From the NCBI RefSeq assembly GCF_900101125.1, contig NZ_FNFL01000006.1, positions 62,001 to 126,000 on the forward strand: a stretch of DNA of 64,000 bases. The letters are read 5' to 3'. This stretch comes from Sediminibacillus albus. Lineage in GTDB: Bacteria; Bacillota; Bacilli; Bacillales; Amphibacillaceae. A model generated the notes under the pieces. It was given only the letters and a program-made list of their open reading frames with translations. It had not been told where the DNA came from and searched no databases. Of this stretch, positions 34,524 to 43,610 are shown piece after piece (the first letter of the stretch is position 1; each line of letters opens with the position of its first letter). The position numbers and the translations under genes were made by a program.

Positions 34524-35375
34524 TTAATGATTTCTTAAATAGTTGGGAAATGGAAACCTTGAAAATGGTTCGAATACTGCTTTCTCCTGAAATACATTGA
34601 TTACTGTTAATGTCTTAGGCTCAGAAGGATAATCACCATAAATAATTATCTGCTCGGGAGCCATTGCCAAGAGCGGTGTAATGTTTAGCTCAGCTTCATC
34701 CAGTCCGACTATGTACAAAGGCTCCTGTTGAATCAGCATTTTGATTTCCATTTTTGAAAAAGGCTTGCCTGATGACTTATAAAACTTAAAATGCTGTCCT
34801 TGAATAACATGGACAACTTGGAATTTTGACTTCTTTTTTGCCACATATTCGCGCAGCGATTGAACAAATGACTGATAATCCTCTTCTCGCTTGAATTCAT
34901 CAATAGCCATTCCGATAATCTCGATGAGTTCCTCCCTGTATGTCTGCAGACGAAAATTGACAACCGAGTCAAAGTGGACTATTTCCCCGGAATGAATATT
35001 GGATTGAAACGAATCAAGCAACGTTTTTCTAAGATCGATTTCTGTAGGAATGGTTACCTCCACATTGTCCTCTTCCGCTAAAATGCACCGGGCCAATTCT
35101 AATATTCGTTGTACCTCCTCCTCATCCTTATAGTAATAAACACCTTTAATTGTCTCCAAAATCCAAGTGTTCTGTCTGTGTTTGACAAAAACATCAGCCA
35201 TCGCTTTGGCTGTGTTTAACAGCTGCTCATCAGCCGTACGGTTCTCCTGGATTTTAATTTGATTTCCCCATTTGTCACTCGTTTTCCAATTCAGCTCCAC
35301 ATCCAGGCCGTACTGAACGATTCGGTCACAAAATGTCATAGTTTCTTCTTTTGTCTCAAAATAAACCTCAAGCAA
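34524..35375 (-). CDS. ytxC: Sporulation protein YtxC
   Basis: A 283-residue cytosolic protein of the YtxC family (known only from spore formers; molecular role unknown). Recognisable segments are CDRIVQYGLDVELNWKTSD near the N terminus and HVIQGQHFKFYKSSGKPFS in the C-terminal half. The start is TTG at 35373-35375 (TTG CTT GAG) preceded by GAGGGTGAT. It stands between thrS and dnaI, as in B. subtilis, upstream of the thrS promoter. Confidence 0.88.
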   Translation of the reverse strand: MLEVYFETKEETMTFCDRIVQYGLDVELNWKTSDKWGNQIKIQENRTADEQLLNTAKAMADVFVKHRQNTWILETIKGVYYYKDEEEVQRILELARCILAEEDNVEVTIPTEIDLRKTLLDSFQSNIHSGEIVHFDSVVNFRLQTYREELIEIIGMAIDEFKREEDYQSFVQSLREYVAKKKSKFQVVHVIQGQHFKFYKSSGKPFSKMEIKMLIQQEPLYIVGLDEAELNITPLLAMAPEQIIIYGDYPSEPKTLTVINVFQEKAVFEPFSRFPFPNYLRNH

Positions 35376-35495
35376 TAATCATCACCCTCATCACGATCAA
35401 ACTGTTACATTATATGGATGAGAAGATGAAAAAATGTACTATCTATTCAAAGAAAAACTAATAGATTTAACTATATTATCTTTATAGGTATAAAA

Positions 35496-35520
35496 AAGCG
35501 GCATCTTTTCTATGCCGCTT
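35496..35520 (-). terminator. Terminator of the dnaB-dnaI transcript
   Basis: A 9-bp perfect stem (AAGCGGCAT and complement) with a 7-base loop, followed by TTTTTATACC on the minus strand, 25 bp after dnaI. Confidence 0.85.
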
Positions 35521-35546
35521 TCCAAAAAAACTTATATTTTACTTTC

Positions 35547-36479
35547 TTAACCCCGGCGATTATCCCCAAACAAAGGGACTTCTCTGCTTACTTGCTTAAT
35601 CCTTTCGATAATCCTGCCCGCTTTCACTTTCTCTACATCTCCTCGAGTCGTAGTAGCAAGGTGATTTTCCAGCTGTTCAAGACTATAATTAGAAGTGAAA
35701 AACACAGGGAGTTTTTCCATCATTCTATATTGCAGGATTGATCCTAAAATTTCATCTCTAAACCAGGCAGATTGAGACTCTGCGCCGATATCATCCAGCA
35801 TTAATACCGGGATTTTTTTGAAGTGCTCTACTTTTGAATTAAGGGAATCATCTTTTAAAGAAGCTTTGATTTCACGGACAAATTCAGGCATATAAATGAC
35901 CATGGACGGAATCCGCTTCTTGGCAAGTTCATTTGCTATTGCCCCTAGAAAGTGGGTTTTGCCTACTCCGAAAGGTCCATAAAAGTACAAACCTTTGTCT
36001 TCCTGTTGTTCCGTTCCCAATGACCGCAAATAGGAAAGAGTAGCTTTGATGGCTTCTCCGCGCTCCAAGTTATGATCCAATCCTGCAACCGATGCATTTA
36101 AAATATCTTTAGGCATGTAAAGACTTTGGATTAAAGATTTGTGTTTATCCTGCTCTTCCCTCTGTACTTTTTTGTAGCACTTATCATAAGTTAAGCGGAT
36201 TTTTTTACCTTCAACATGCAGATAAGGTGAGTATCCTGCAAGAATATTGCCGCACTGCTCCAAAGCTGGACAGTCTTCACAATTTTTTGATTGTGATTTG
36301 AACTCATACAGCTTCATTAAATTTTTATCAATATCGCTGGCTTCCAATTGAGGATTACTTAGGAGCAGTTCCTTAACTCGTGAGTCATTCAAAATATCCT
36401 CACGTAAGTGACTGAAATTTTTTTGGAAGTTTTGATTTTCTCTCATCCATTTTTTTAGAGAAGCTTGAATAGGTTCCAT
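35547..36479 (-). CDS. dnaI: Primosomal protein DnaI (helicase loader)
   Basis: An AAA+ ATPase that loads the replicative helicase DnaC with DnaB and DnaD. The 310-residue protein has an N-terminal helicase-binding domain with zinc-type cysteines (CEDCPALEQC and CYKK), then the AAA+ domain: Walker A YGPFGVGKTHFL, Walker B VLMLDDIGAES, and sensor/Arg regions ending GRIIERIKQ. It follows dnaB by 69 bp. Confidence 0.96.
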   Translation of the reverse strand: MEPIQASLKKWMRENQNFQKNFSHLREDILNDSRVKELLLSNPQLEASDIDKNLMKLYEFKSQSKNCEDCPALEQCGNILAGYSPYLHVEGKKIRLTYDKCYKKVQREEQDKHKSLIQSLYMPKDILNASVAGLDHNLERGEAIKATLSYLRSLGTEQQEDKGLYFYGPFGVGKTHFLGAIANELAKKRIPSMVIYMPEFVREIKASLKDDSLNSKVEHFKKIPVLMLDDIGAESQSAWFRDEILGSILQYRMMEKLPVFFTSNYSLEQLENHLATTTRGDVEKVKAGRIIERIKQVSREVPLFGDNRRG

Positions 36480-36548
36480 TAGCTATCATTCCTTAATAAA
36501 AACTTCTTATTTGAAACTTTGTACGAACAGCCGGCGCCTGCATGAATG

Positions 36549-37919
36549 CTAGCTGCCATTTTTTAAATAATCCTTTAACAGCTCCCCTAGCTCCTCAGGG
36601 TTATCTTCAGCAGGATTTGTATGGTTTTTCGCAGTTGATGATTGTTTCTGTTCTTTTCTTTCCTTAAACCATTCCGGAATAACTTCCTTCTTGCCCGATT
36701 TCTTATAATATTGCTTATCATTTCCCCATTGCTGGTACTTTTGATTTTCCGATTTTGCCAGCATCATTGCCTGCTTGACATTTTTGACATTTTTTCTGGC
36801 CCAGTGGCTTGCGATTTTTTCCAAATAGGCTTTGGAAAGTTTCATATCTGTTTTAAGCAGTACGTAATGAACGAGTACGTTCATCACTCCAGGTGCAAGT
36901 CCTTGTTGGGTCATTACATCCCTGATGACTTTCAAATCCTGGGCTGACGCTTGATTGCCCCCAGAGAGATCTTCCAACAATTGCTTTGGAGAGATTTCTT
37001 CCAGCATCTGAATAAATTGGCCTTCTTTCGTTTCAGGCTTTTGTTCTGCTTTTATCTGGTTGTTTTTATGAGAACGATCGACCAGTTTGACATCTGACTT
37101 ACGGGTGTTGGCTTGAAATAAGTCATGGCAAGCTGATTTGAACTCTCCTCCATCCAATTGATTGTCTTCATTAATTGCCCACATTACTGCACTCTCTATA
37201 TCCTGACTAGTTAGTCCGTATAAAACGGCCATTTGGACGATTAACTTCCTGTTTGAGGAAGTTAAGACTTTCCTTGAGGGAATCATTCGCTGCTTCAGCA
37301 TTTGCTCCAGCCAACTAAAATCAATGTTCTGTTCCGGTAAGGACAAGCCCTGGTCTTTTTGTGCCGGTTTTTCTTCTCCAGGGGAAGTTTGTGCAGCAAA
37401 GTGATTGATATAGGTATCAAAAACATCCGCAAATCCCATGGTAACATCTTCACCAAAGCCTTCTCCATTTTCTTCATCAATTCCGAAAAGGCCTCTTAAA
37501 TCCAGAAACTTTTTATCCCCAAGGTGATGATATAACAGTTGAGACAACATACCATCATTAAAAAAATCAGCCGGTGAAAACGGCGGATTCAGCTGGTAGA
37601 TGTATACATTATTTTGGCCTGATTCCTCTTTGTATGTATTCATCAGGCCGATGCCTTCCAGTTTTAGTCTGGCCTGGTATAATCTATCAAGCGGGAGAGA
37701 CAGGTAATTCATCAACGAATGATGTGTTTGGGGATTCTGCTGGTTACTTCTCAATTGGCATTCACTCAGTAGCGTTTGATATAACGAAATCGCCTCAACC
37801 CCTACTAACGGCTGGTATAAATGGGTAAGTGATTGAAAACAATTTGCCGTAATATCTTTAGGCAGTCTTATATAAAAACCATCAATCGGAAGTAATTTAC
37901 CAATATGCTGATGATTCAC
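36549..37919 (-). CDS. dnaB: Replication initiation and membrane attachment protein DnaB
   Basis: A firmicute-specific primosome protein (not the E. coli helicase) that acts with DnaD and DnaI at oriC and stalled forks. The 456-residue protein has the N-terminal winged-helix/DnaB-D domain (YQPLVGVEAISLYQTLLSEC) and the C-terminal DDBH2-type domain (HYVLLKTDMKLSKAYLEKIA, HWARKNVKNVKQAMMLAK), with a low-complexity tail. Slightly shorter than the 472-residue B. subtilis protein. Operon nrdR-dnaB-dnaI. Confidence 0.95.
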   Translation of the reverse strand: MNHQHIGKLLPIDGFYIRLPKDITANCFQSLTHLYQPLVGVEAISLYQTLLSECQLRSNQQNPQTHHSLMNYLSLPLDRLYQARLKLEGIGLMNTYKEESGQNNVYIYQLNPPFSPADFFNDGMLSQLLYHHLGDKKFLDLRGLFGIDEENGEGFGEDVTMGFADVFDTYINHFAAQTSPGEEKPAQKDQGLSLPEQNIDFSWLEQMLKQRMIPSRKVLTSSNRKLIVQMAVLYGLTSQDIESAVMWAINEDNQLDGGEFKSACHDLFQANTRKSDVKLVDRSHKNNQIKAEQKPETKEGQFIQMLEEISPKQLLEDLSGGNQASAQDLKVIRDVMTQQGLAPGVMNVLVHYVLLKTDMKLSKAYLEKIASHWARKNVKNVKQAMMLAKSENQKYQQWGNDKQYYKKSGKKEVIPEWFKERKEQKQSSTAKNHTNPAEDNPEELGELLKDYLKNGS

Positions 37920-38001
37920 AGTCTCATCTCCTTTCTTTTAGTAATGAGGTTGTCCCGTAAAAAGATTTCTGTGAAGTATATATAGAAATTAAACAGGTTT
38001 A

Positions 38002-38463
38002 TTAATTTTTGTCGGTCCGGATTAAGTCCTTTAGTTCATCAAGGAAAACGCTGATATCCTTAAATTGCCTATAAACAGACGCAAAGCGCACATAAGCTAC
38101 CTCATCGACGGAGGATAATCGATCCATTACCATTTCACCGATTTCTTTGCTTTGAACTTCGGATGTGCCTCTATTGCGTAATTCTTTTTCAACTTCCACT
38201 GCAATCGATTCAATTTGCTCCAATGCTACAGGCCGTTTTTCACATGCCTTAATAAGCCCCCGCATCAATTTTTCCCGGCTGTATTCTTCCCTTGTCCCTT
38301 CTTTTTTCACTACAATTAAAGGAACTTCTTCCAGGCGCTCAAAAGTAGTGAAGCGGAAGGAGCATTCTTCACACTCGCGCCGTCTTCTGATTGATCTTCC
38401 CTCTTCTATCGGGCGTGAGTCGAGGACTTTTGTACTTTTAAATTGGCAATTTGGACATCTCAT
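38002..38463 (-). CDS. nrdR: Transcriptional repressor NrdR
   Basis: Represses ribonucleotide reductase genes in response to ATP/dATP. The 153-residue protein has the zinc ribbon with Cys 3, 6, 31 and 34 (MRCPNC, CEEC), the Arg-rich DNA-binding part [11 protein letters not shown], and the ATP-cone domain ([20 protein letters not shown]). It precedes dnaB by 82 bp, the usual gene pair in Bacilli. No NrdR boxes are seen in the window. Confidence 0.96.
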   Translation of the reverse strand: MRCPNCQFKSTKVLDSRPIEEGRSIRRRRECEECSFRFTTFERLEEVPLIVVKKEGTREEYSREKLMRGLIKACEKRPVALEQIESIAVEVEKELRNRGTSEVQSKEIGEMVMDRLSSVDEVAYVRFASVYRQFKDISVFLDELKDLIRTDKN

Positions 38464-38493
38464 TATGTATCAACCCCACACTCTTGTAGCAAT

Positions 38494-38907
38494 TTAATTA
38501 TTCATATCCGCGTTTTTAGTCATAGAAGTTTCCAGGAAAATAAGATCCTTTTTCAATTGACTGTATAACTTCGGAACCAAATTGTGACTAAACCCAAAAT
38601 CAAAAGGCAGCACCGATTCTGTCGTTACCGAAAAGTCAATCGCCGTACGATATGGTTTCACCATAATGACTGTCGCAATTATAAATGCCTTCCGTCCCCC
38701 AGTATAATTGACGCTTATTTCTCCATGTTCTTTGGATTGGGCGACAATTTGAAAAGAATCAGACCGCTTAAAATAATCTTCGACCGCTTGCAGTCCTTTA
38801 TCCTTGGTGGTTTTGAAATAGTGGGTTTGTAATTTTGGATCCCAGTGGTTCTCACTTGTTTCAGAATGATTGCTAAAATATTTAGTAAACGTTTGTCGAA
38901 AACTCAT
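38494..38907 (-). CDS. Conserved hypothetical cytosolic protein
   Basis: A 137-residue protein I do not recognise with confidence. It has no signal peptide or transmembrane helix. The middle is predicted beta-rich (FQIVAQSKEHGEISVNYTGG, then AFIIATVIMVKPYRTAIDFS) and the C-terminal part is a helix with LVPKLYSQLKKDLIFLETSM. The ATG at 38905-38907 has GAGGTG five bases upstream; a GTG one codon earlier is less likely. It is 30 bp upstream of nrdR and probably co-transcribed. Function unknown. Confidence 0.75.
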   Translation of the reverse strand: MSFRQTFTKYFSNHSETSENHWDPKLQTHYFKTTKDKGLQAVEDYFKRSDSFQIVAQSKEHGEISVNYTGGRKAFIIATVIMVKPYRTAIDFSVTTESVLPFDFGFSHNLVPKLYSQLKKDLIFLETSMTKNADMNN

Positions 38908-39033
38908 CACAGCACCTCACGACTATTTAACAGTTTATTTACTTTATATTTTAACACGTTTTCGACTATTAAACGATAAACAAAATTTTCATAGCGTTTC
39001 TTTTGCTGAAACCTCATGAAACTTTCCGAATAA

Positions 39034-39068
39034 AAACCCCCTTGCTTTTCTAAACAGCAAGGGGGTTT
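39034..39068 (-). terminator. Terminator of speD
   Basis: A perfect 13-bp stem (AAACCCCCTTGCT and complement) with a 9-base loop, followed by TTTATTC on the minus strand. Confidence 0.88.
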
Positions 39069-39078
39069 GGGCTACTAA

Positions 39079-39456
39079 CTATAATGCTTTAAATTGACTA
39101 ATGTCTACAGGACCCATGCCACGAGGAACTTCGACTTTTTCGCTCCTTTTTGATTCAAGCGAATCGGCAATGAATTCTGCAGCTACATTCGGGTCAATGA
39201 TATCGCCACAGGTATAAACATCAATGCTGGCATAACCATGTTCCGGAAAGCTGTGAATTGTTAAATGGGACTCTGAAATAATGACTACCCCGCTCACACC
39301 ATAAGGAGCAAACTTATGGAAAGCTACTTCCCTAATTTCTGCGCCAGCTTTTAAAGCCGCATTTACGAATACCTGCTCGATTAATCCCATATCATTTAAC
39401 TTATCTATATTACAGTCCCATAATTCTGCTATGACGTGCCTGCCCATTGTATCCAT
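39079..39456 (-). CDS. speD: S-adenosylmethionine decarboxylase proenzyme
   Basis: Provides decarboxylated SAM for spermidine synthesis. The 125-residue class 1B prokaryotic proenzyme self-cleaves before Ser 63 in [20 protein letters not shown], making the pyruvoyl group; Cys in YTCGD is the other active-site residue. The ATG at 39454-39456 ([13 protein letters not shown]) has AAGGGGG eight bases upstream. In B. subtilis gapB and speD are adjacent; here 400 bp with hairpins separate them. Confidence 0.96.
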   Translation of the reverse strand: MDTMGRHVIAELWDCNIDKLNDMGLIEQVFVNAALKAGAEIREVAFHKFAPYGVSGVVIISESHLTIHSFPEHGYASIDVYTCGDIIDPNVAAEFIADSLESKRSEKVEVPRGMGPVDISQFKAL

Positions 39457-39459
39457 CAA

Positions 39460-39863
39460 TTAATCCCCCTTTTAAAAGTAAAGAAGTTTCTTCTTGTTAA
39501 GCATGAACCGCCATGGGGGAAAGTTAGTCCAAAGAGGTCCTAACCCTTAAAGCAGTCTTCAGCCACACTTCTGTAGAAGAAAACTCAACAGGCAAATGAT
39601 TAAGCCATCCTGTTGTTTTACATTTTGCTAAGTTTATTTTTATTCCCATATTTGCTTGTATACCTCATATTTTGTGCTGTTAAAACCATATTTTCTATAT
39701 GGAAACAAACGTAAACAGCACCTTTTGAGGTGCAAAAAAAGTATATATGGTTTACTTCCTTTTTGCAAGCATCTTCGAGAATATTTTACTCTTAAAGGAG
39801 GAATACAAGGGTGTAACCTACACCCTTGCACTTATTATTGGATATTTAGCAGGACTTATCCCA
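39460..39863. other. 404-bp gapB-speD intergenic region with several hairpins
   Basis: No gene is supported. The stretch holds four inverted repeats: CAACAGG/CCTGTTG (39588-39617, T-rich on both flanks), CCATAT/ATATGG (about 39689-39705), GCACCT/AGGTGC (39718-39733) and the perfect CAAGGGTGTA/TACACCCTTG (39806-39828). The first is likely a terminator for gapB or for something on the plus strand. Confidence 0.55.
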
Positions 39864-40895
39864 TCAGGAAAACTGAAATTGTCTGCTGTTGCTTGATTTA
39901 GCGCCAATAAACTTCGCTAAATCAACAACCCGGCAGGCATATCCCCATTCATTATCGTACCAGGCAATCACCTTGACCTTGTTCGACCCTATTACCATGG
40001 TCGATAACCCATCGATAACAGCTGAATATTCACAGGTGGTATGATCTATAGACACAAGTGGTTCTGCGCTAAATTGGATAATACCTTTTAAATACTCCCT
40101 GCTTGCCTGTTGAAAACTGTGATTGACTTGTTCCTCTGTTACATTGCTGTGCAGGTCAACAACTAAATCAACAAGAGAAACATTCGGCGTTGGCACCCTT
40201 AATGCCATTCCTTTTATCTTTCCCGTCAGCTGGGGCATCACTTCTTTTACAGCTTCCGCAGCTCCTGTTGAGGTCGGAATAATCGATTGTGTGCACCCTC
40301 TGGCCCTTCTTAAGTCCTTATGCGGATTATCCAAACTTTTTTGGTCATTAGTAAATGCGTGGACAGTGGTCATTAAACCATTAGCAATCCCATATTGTTG
40401 GTCCAATACTTTCAAAACAGGTGTTAAGCAATTGGTAGTGCAAGATGCACTGGATATAATCCGATGGCTATCCGGCCGATAGTCTTCCTCATTGACTCCC
40501 ATAACAATCGTTGCATCCACCCCTGTACCAGGTGCCGTAATAATTACCTTCTTCGCCCCCGCTGTTATATGCTTACCAGCCTCTTCCTTGGATTTAAATT
40601 TACCAGTAGCTTCGATTACAATATCAACACCAAAATTCGCCCATGGAAGTTCCAAAGGATTTCTATAGGAGATAAGCGGTATTTTATTCCCATTTAGTTC
40701 AATTCCGTTTGCAATCGCTTTCACTTCATCGCTGAATTTCCCATGAACACTATCATATTTTATTAGGTGTGCTATAGTTTCTGGCGGGTAACTGGCATTT
40801 ATGGCAACAATTTCAATATCTTTGTCCTTTGCCGCTTTTCTAAATACCATACGCCCTATTCTTCCAAACCCATTAATCGCTATACGAGTAGTCAA
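39864..40895 (-). CDS. gapB: NADP-dependent glyceraldehyde-3-phosphate dehydrogenase GapB
   Basis: The gluconeogenic GAPDH. The 343-residue protein has the Rossmann start RIAINGFGRIGRMVFRKA, the GapB-type cofactor loop VAINASYPPETIAHLIKYD (no Asp that would favour NAD as in GapA), the catalytic Cys in SSASCTTNCLTPV and the end NEWGYACRVVDLAKFI. The start is TTG 40893-40895 (TTG ACT ACT CGT) with AGGAGGT seven bases upstream. A CcpN-consensus site overlaps its promoter. Confidence 0.95.
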   Translation of the reverse strand: MTTRIAINGFGRIGRMVFRKAAKDKDIEIVAINASYPPETIAHLIKYDSVHGKFSDEVKAIANGIELNGNKIPLISYRNPLELPWANFGVDIVIEATGKFKSKEEAGKHITAGAKKVIITAPGTGVDATIVMGVNEEDYRPDSHRIISSASCTTNCLTPVLKVLDQQYGIANGLMTTVHAFTNDQKSLDNPHKDLRRARGCTQSIIPTSTGAAEAVKEVMPQLTGKIKGMALRVPTPNVSLVDLVVDLHSNVTEEQVNHSFQQASREYLKGIIQFSAEPLVSIDHTTCEYSAVIDGLSTMVIGSNKVKVIAWYDNEWGYACRVVDLAKFIGAKSSNSRQFQFS

Positions 40896-40944
40896 CAGAA
40901 TGACCTCCTAATGTGTTATGTTTTTATTCAATAACTGCGATAAT

Positions 40945-40955
40945 AGTATATCATA
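40945..40955 (-). promoter_or_regulatory. CcpN-type operator overlapping the gapB promoter
   Basis: The minus strand reads TATGATATACT, a full match to the CcpN consensus TRTGHYATAYW. It includes an extended -10 (TGATATACT) about 50 bp before the gapB start. CcpN represses gapB during glycolysis in B. subtilis. Confidence 0.7.
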
Positions 40956-41058
40956 TTAAATAAAAGTGTGTACTATTGTTAGTTAAGAATAATAAAAAAA
41001 AGCCTGGATTAACCGAGGCCGCTGAAAAAGTCCTTTTTAATCTAAAGGGGCTGTCAAA

Positions 41059-41211
41059 GTTTGTTATTGATGCCACGAATCGCTTGTCGGTGGATGCTTG
41101 CCGCGGGCACGGCCTCAGCTAACTTGGTCAAGAAGATCACTTGACCAAGTGGATCTTCGGCTCGTGCTGTTTCCGCAGGCGTCACCACCGATCGCCCAAC
41201 GCGGAACAAAC
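41059..41211. repeat. 153-bp palindromic, MITE-like element
   Basis: The ends are GTTTGTT and AACAAAC. Paired blocks run inward: TCGGTGG/CCACCGA, GCCGCGG/CCGCAGGC, GCACG/CGTGC, and a perfect 11-bp core ACTTGGTCAAG/CTTGACCAAGT around 7 bases. It is GC-richer than its surroundings. It has no open frame with a recognisable product. Such GC-rich palindromes recur between genes in Bacillaceae genomes, as far as I recall. Confidence 0.75.
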
Positions 41212-41353
41212 ATAGACACGGATATGAGGTCGCCTTATCTTCGGGTCTGGGAGGCATGTGCATTCAAGGGCGATGGCGATTTGTACAGCAAATGTGAAAC
41301 GAATCGTTAGTCCAATGAAGGAATAGAGGGCACAAACCTCTTGAAGTTAGACG

Positions 41354-41397
41354 AAAAGCGGTCTGTATGGAAATTAAATCCCATACAGACCGCTTTT
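41354..41397. terminator. Bidirectional terminator after coaE
   Basis: A perfect 17-bp stem (AAAAGCGGTCTGTATGG and complement) with a 10-base loop; T-runs are present on both strands. It lies 47 bp after the coaE stop and ends the polA-mutM-ytaF-coaE transcript. Confidence 0.85.
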
Positions 41398-41443
41398 TAA
41401 AATTTCTACCTATCATAGAGTTTCCGTTTTTCAGTGCCCTCGA

Positions 41444-42052
41444 TTATCCAGACTTTTTTACATGCCACTCTTCTAAAATTGATTCTAATTGTCGTTTAGA
41501 CTCTTCGATTGTTCCGTTGTTATTAATAACCTTGTCCGCCATAGCGGCCTTATCTTCCATGGAAATTTGAGAAGAAATACGGTCTTCTGCTTCTTCCCTG
41601 GTAAAATTGTTCCGCCCCATTAACCGTTTTAACTGGGTTTGTTCATTGACAAAGACAACGAGTACTTTATCAACTAAATGAGTCAGCTTGCTTTCGAACA
41701 GGAGTGGAATATCAAGCACTACTGCTGATTCTCCGGCTTCTACATAGTTATCCCGCTGCCGAAGCATCTTCTTTCGGACAGCAGGGTGAACAATCTTGTT
41801 TAATTGCTCACGTTTAGCTGCATCTTTAAATATAACTTGGCCAAGTTTCTTCCGGTCTAACGATTGATCTGACTGCAGGACATTCTCCCCAAAAACCCTT
41901 ACAATTTCCTGATAAGCTTCTTCTCCTGCTTCAACTACTTCTCTGGAAATTACATCTGCGTCTATAATAGGAATATCCCATTCGGAAATGATACGGGCAA
42001 TGGTACTTTTGCCGCTCGCGATGCTTCCTGTCAAGCCGATTACGATAGTCAA
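41444..42052 (-). CDS. coaE: Dephospho-CoA kinase
   Basis: Last step of CoA synthesis. The 202-residue P-loop kinase begins with TIVIGLTGSIASGKSTIARI, has DADVISREVVE for substrate binding, the CoA-domain region HPAVRKKMLRQ and the lid residues RISSQ. The frame opens at 42064 (GTG), but TTG at 42050-42052 follows AAGGTGGGG by six bases and gives the B. subtilis-like N terminus. It begins 15 bp after ytaF. Confidence 0.93.
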   Translation of the reverse strand: MTIVIGLTGSIASGKSTIARIISEWDIPIIDADVISREVVEAGEEAYQEIVRVFGENVLQSDQSLDRKKLGQVIFKDAAKREQLNKIVHPAVRKKMLRQRDNYVEAGESAVVLDIPLLFESKLTHLVDKVLVVFVNEQTQLKRLMGRNNFTREEAEDRISSQISMEDKAAMADKVINNNGTIEESKRQLESILEEWHVKKSG

Positions 42053-42067
42053 GTTTATCCCCACCTT

Positions 42068-42697
42068 TTAGGTTATTTTTAAAATGCCGATGAATATGAG
42101 AATAAGCCCAGGAATAAACGTCAGGCGTTGCAGCCAGCGCCAATAAGAAAACAAATATCCACTTTTCATTCCTATCGCTAAAAACAACCCAGTTGTAAAG
42201 CCGATACCCAATGCGGCTAATAAAGGAGGGAAGCCAAGCATTGCGGCACCAATACCCGCTCCAAAAGAATCAACTGACAAGGCCAGCCCGAGCAAAAAGG
42301 CTTCAATACCAGCAATCCTTCCTGAATTATCCATGTCGGCAGTCATTGGTTTCTTTAATATTTCAATCACAATGCCCAGTGATTTAATTTCGAAAGTAAA
42401 CACAATTGGTTGCTCATTTTGCGTTTTATCTGTCTTGAAAAATTGATATATGACCCATATTCCAATCACAATCAATACTGCTCCACCCATCACTTCCGCT
42501 GCCGAAGGAGCCAAAAACGAAGCAATAATGTTTCCTATCAACATGGATAAGTAAAAAACTGCTGCTGAAATAATAGCTATAAGTCCAATGGAACGTATTT
42601 GCAATATTAATTTTCGTAAGCCGTAGGTAAAACCAACCATAAAACTATCAAGGCTGACGGCGAAAGCAAGCAGTAAAAATGTAGTAATCTCGGCCAT
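42068..42697 (-). CDS. ytaF: Sporulation membrane protein YtaF (MntP-like)
   Basis: A 209-residue membrane protein with about six helices, related to the MntP/YtaF group. The duplicated motif is seen as LLLAFAVSLDSFMVGFTYG and FLLGLALSVDSFGAGIG, each with a conserved Asp that suggests cation transport. Required for full sporulation in B. subtilis by annotation; the transported ion is not known. The ATG at 42695-42697 has AAAGGAG eight bases upstream. Confidence 0.88.
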   Translation of the reverse strand: MAEITTFLLLAFAVSLDSFMVGFTYGLRKLILQIRSIGLIAIISAAVFYLSMLIGNIIASFLAPSAAEVMGGAVLIVIGIWVIYQFFKTDKTQNEQPIVFTFEIKSLGIVIEILKKPMTADMDNSGRIAGIEAFLLGLALSVDSFGAGIGAAMLGFPPLLAALGIGFTTGLFLAIGMKSGYLFSYWRWLQRLTFIPGLILIFIGILKIT

Positions 42698-42767
42698 ATC
42701 ACTAGCTCCTTTATCCATACTTTTTTACGAGTTAGTATATGGATGGAGCATTTCTCTTGTGCTTTTC

Positions 42768-43592
42768 TTATTTTTGGCAAGATAAACAAATATGGGTACC
42801 TCTGCCGCCTACCTTCATTTTAATAATAGGTCCGCCGCATTTCTTGCAAGGTTCTTTTTCCTGGCCATAAACGAATAATTCCTGTTGAAACATCCCAATT
42901 TGCCCTTGGCTGTTAACATAAGAGCGAATCGTTGTTCCACCTTGGGCAATTGCTTGTTCTAATGTTTCCACTGCAAAGTAGTGGATGTTCTTTACTTCCT
43001 GCTCCGATAACTCCGTCCCCTTTTTTTCCGGGTGAATGCCCGCTTTAAATAACGTTTCATCAACATAAATGTTTCCCAGACCTGCTATAACGGATTGGTC
43101 CAGCAAAATCGATTTGATGGTTCGTTCGCTCTTATGCACTTTTTTATAAAAAACGGAAAAGTTAAAGTCAGGGCTAAAGGGATCTGGCCCTAATTGGTTT
43201 AATGGCTTCTGAGAAAATTCCTTCCCCTTCTCGACTACATGCATCGTTCCAAATTTCCTTACGTCATTGTAGCGCAATTCACTGCCATCACTAAAAGTAA
43301 ACAATACATGCGTATGGTTTACTACAGGGTCTTTTTCTTGAAACACTCCATATTTTCCTTCCATCCGCAGATGGGATATTATTGTATAGTCGTCAAGCCC
43401 GAACAATAAAAATTTACCTTTACGGCCAATTTCGTTAATTGATTGGCCAATCAGCATATCCTTAAATTGATCTACGTCAGCTGGTTGCTTTATAATATTT
43501 TCCCAAAAAACTTCTACTTTGACGATTTTCTTTTTCAATACTAATTCTGACAACGTTTTTCTTACTGTTTCAACTTCTGGTAACTCCGGCAT
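42768..43592 (-). CDS. mutM: Formamidopyrimidine-DNA glycosylase
   Basis: Removes oxidised purines and nicks the abasic site. The 274-residue protein starts MPELPEVETVRKTL with the catalytic Pro 2 and Glu 3. It has the H2TH domain (SVIAGLGNIYVDETLFKAGI) and a C-terminal zinc finger (CKKCGGPI ... CLSCQK). It follows polA by 18 bp, as in B. subtilis. Confidence 0.97.
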   Translation of the reverse strand: MPELPEVETVRKTLSELVLKKKIVKVEVFWENIIKQPADVDQFKDMLIGQSINEIGRKGKFLLFGLDDYTIISHLRMEGKYGVFQEKDPVVNHTHVLFTFSDGSELRYNDVRKFGTMHVVEKGKEFSQKPLNQLGPDPFSPDFNFSVFYKKVHKSERTIKSILLDQSVIAGLGNIYVDETLFKAGIHPEKKGTELSEQEVKNIHYFAVETLEQAIAQGGTTIRSYVNSQGQIGMFQQELFVYGQEKEPCKKCGGPIIKMKVGGRGTHICLSCQK

Positions 43593-43610
43593 TTGCTAAC
43601 TCTCTCCCTG

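Noticed and set aside
39794-39815. AAAGGAGG followed by GTG-TAA, a start-stop pair
   Set aside because: Could be read as a minimal regulatory ORF, but nothing downstream on the plus strand would be regulated; the match is probably chance next to a hairpin.
39656-39901. 81-codon plus-strand frame overlapping the end of gapB
   Set aside because: Overlaps gapB antisense, has no ribosome site and contains several hairpins.
41098-41310. 70-codon frame across the 153-bp palindrome
   Set aside because: It only reads through the inverted repeat; no ribosome site and no homology I recognise.
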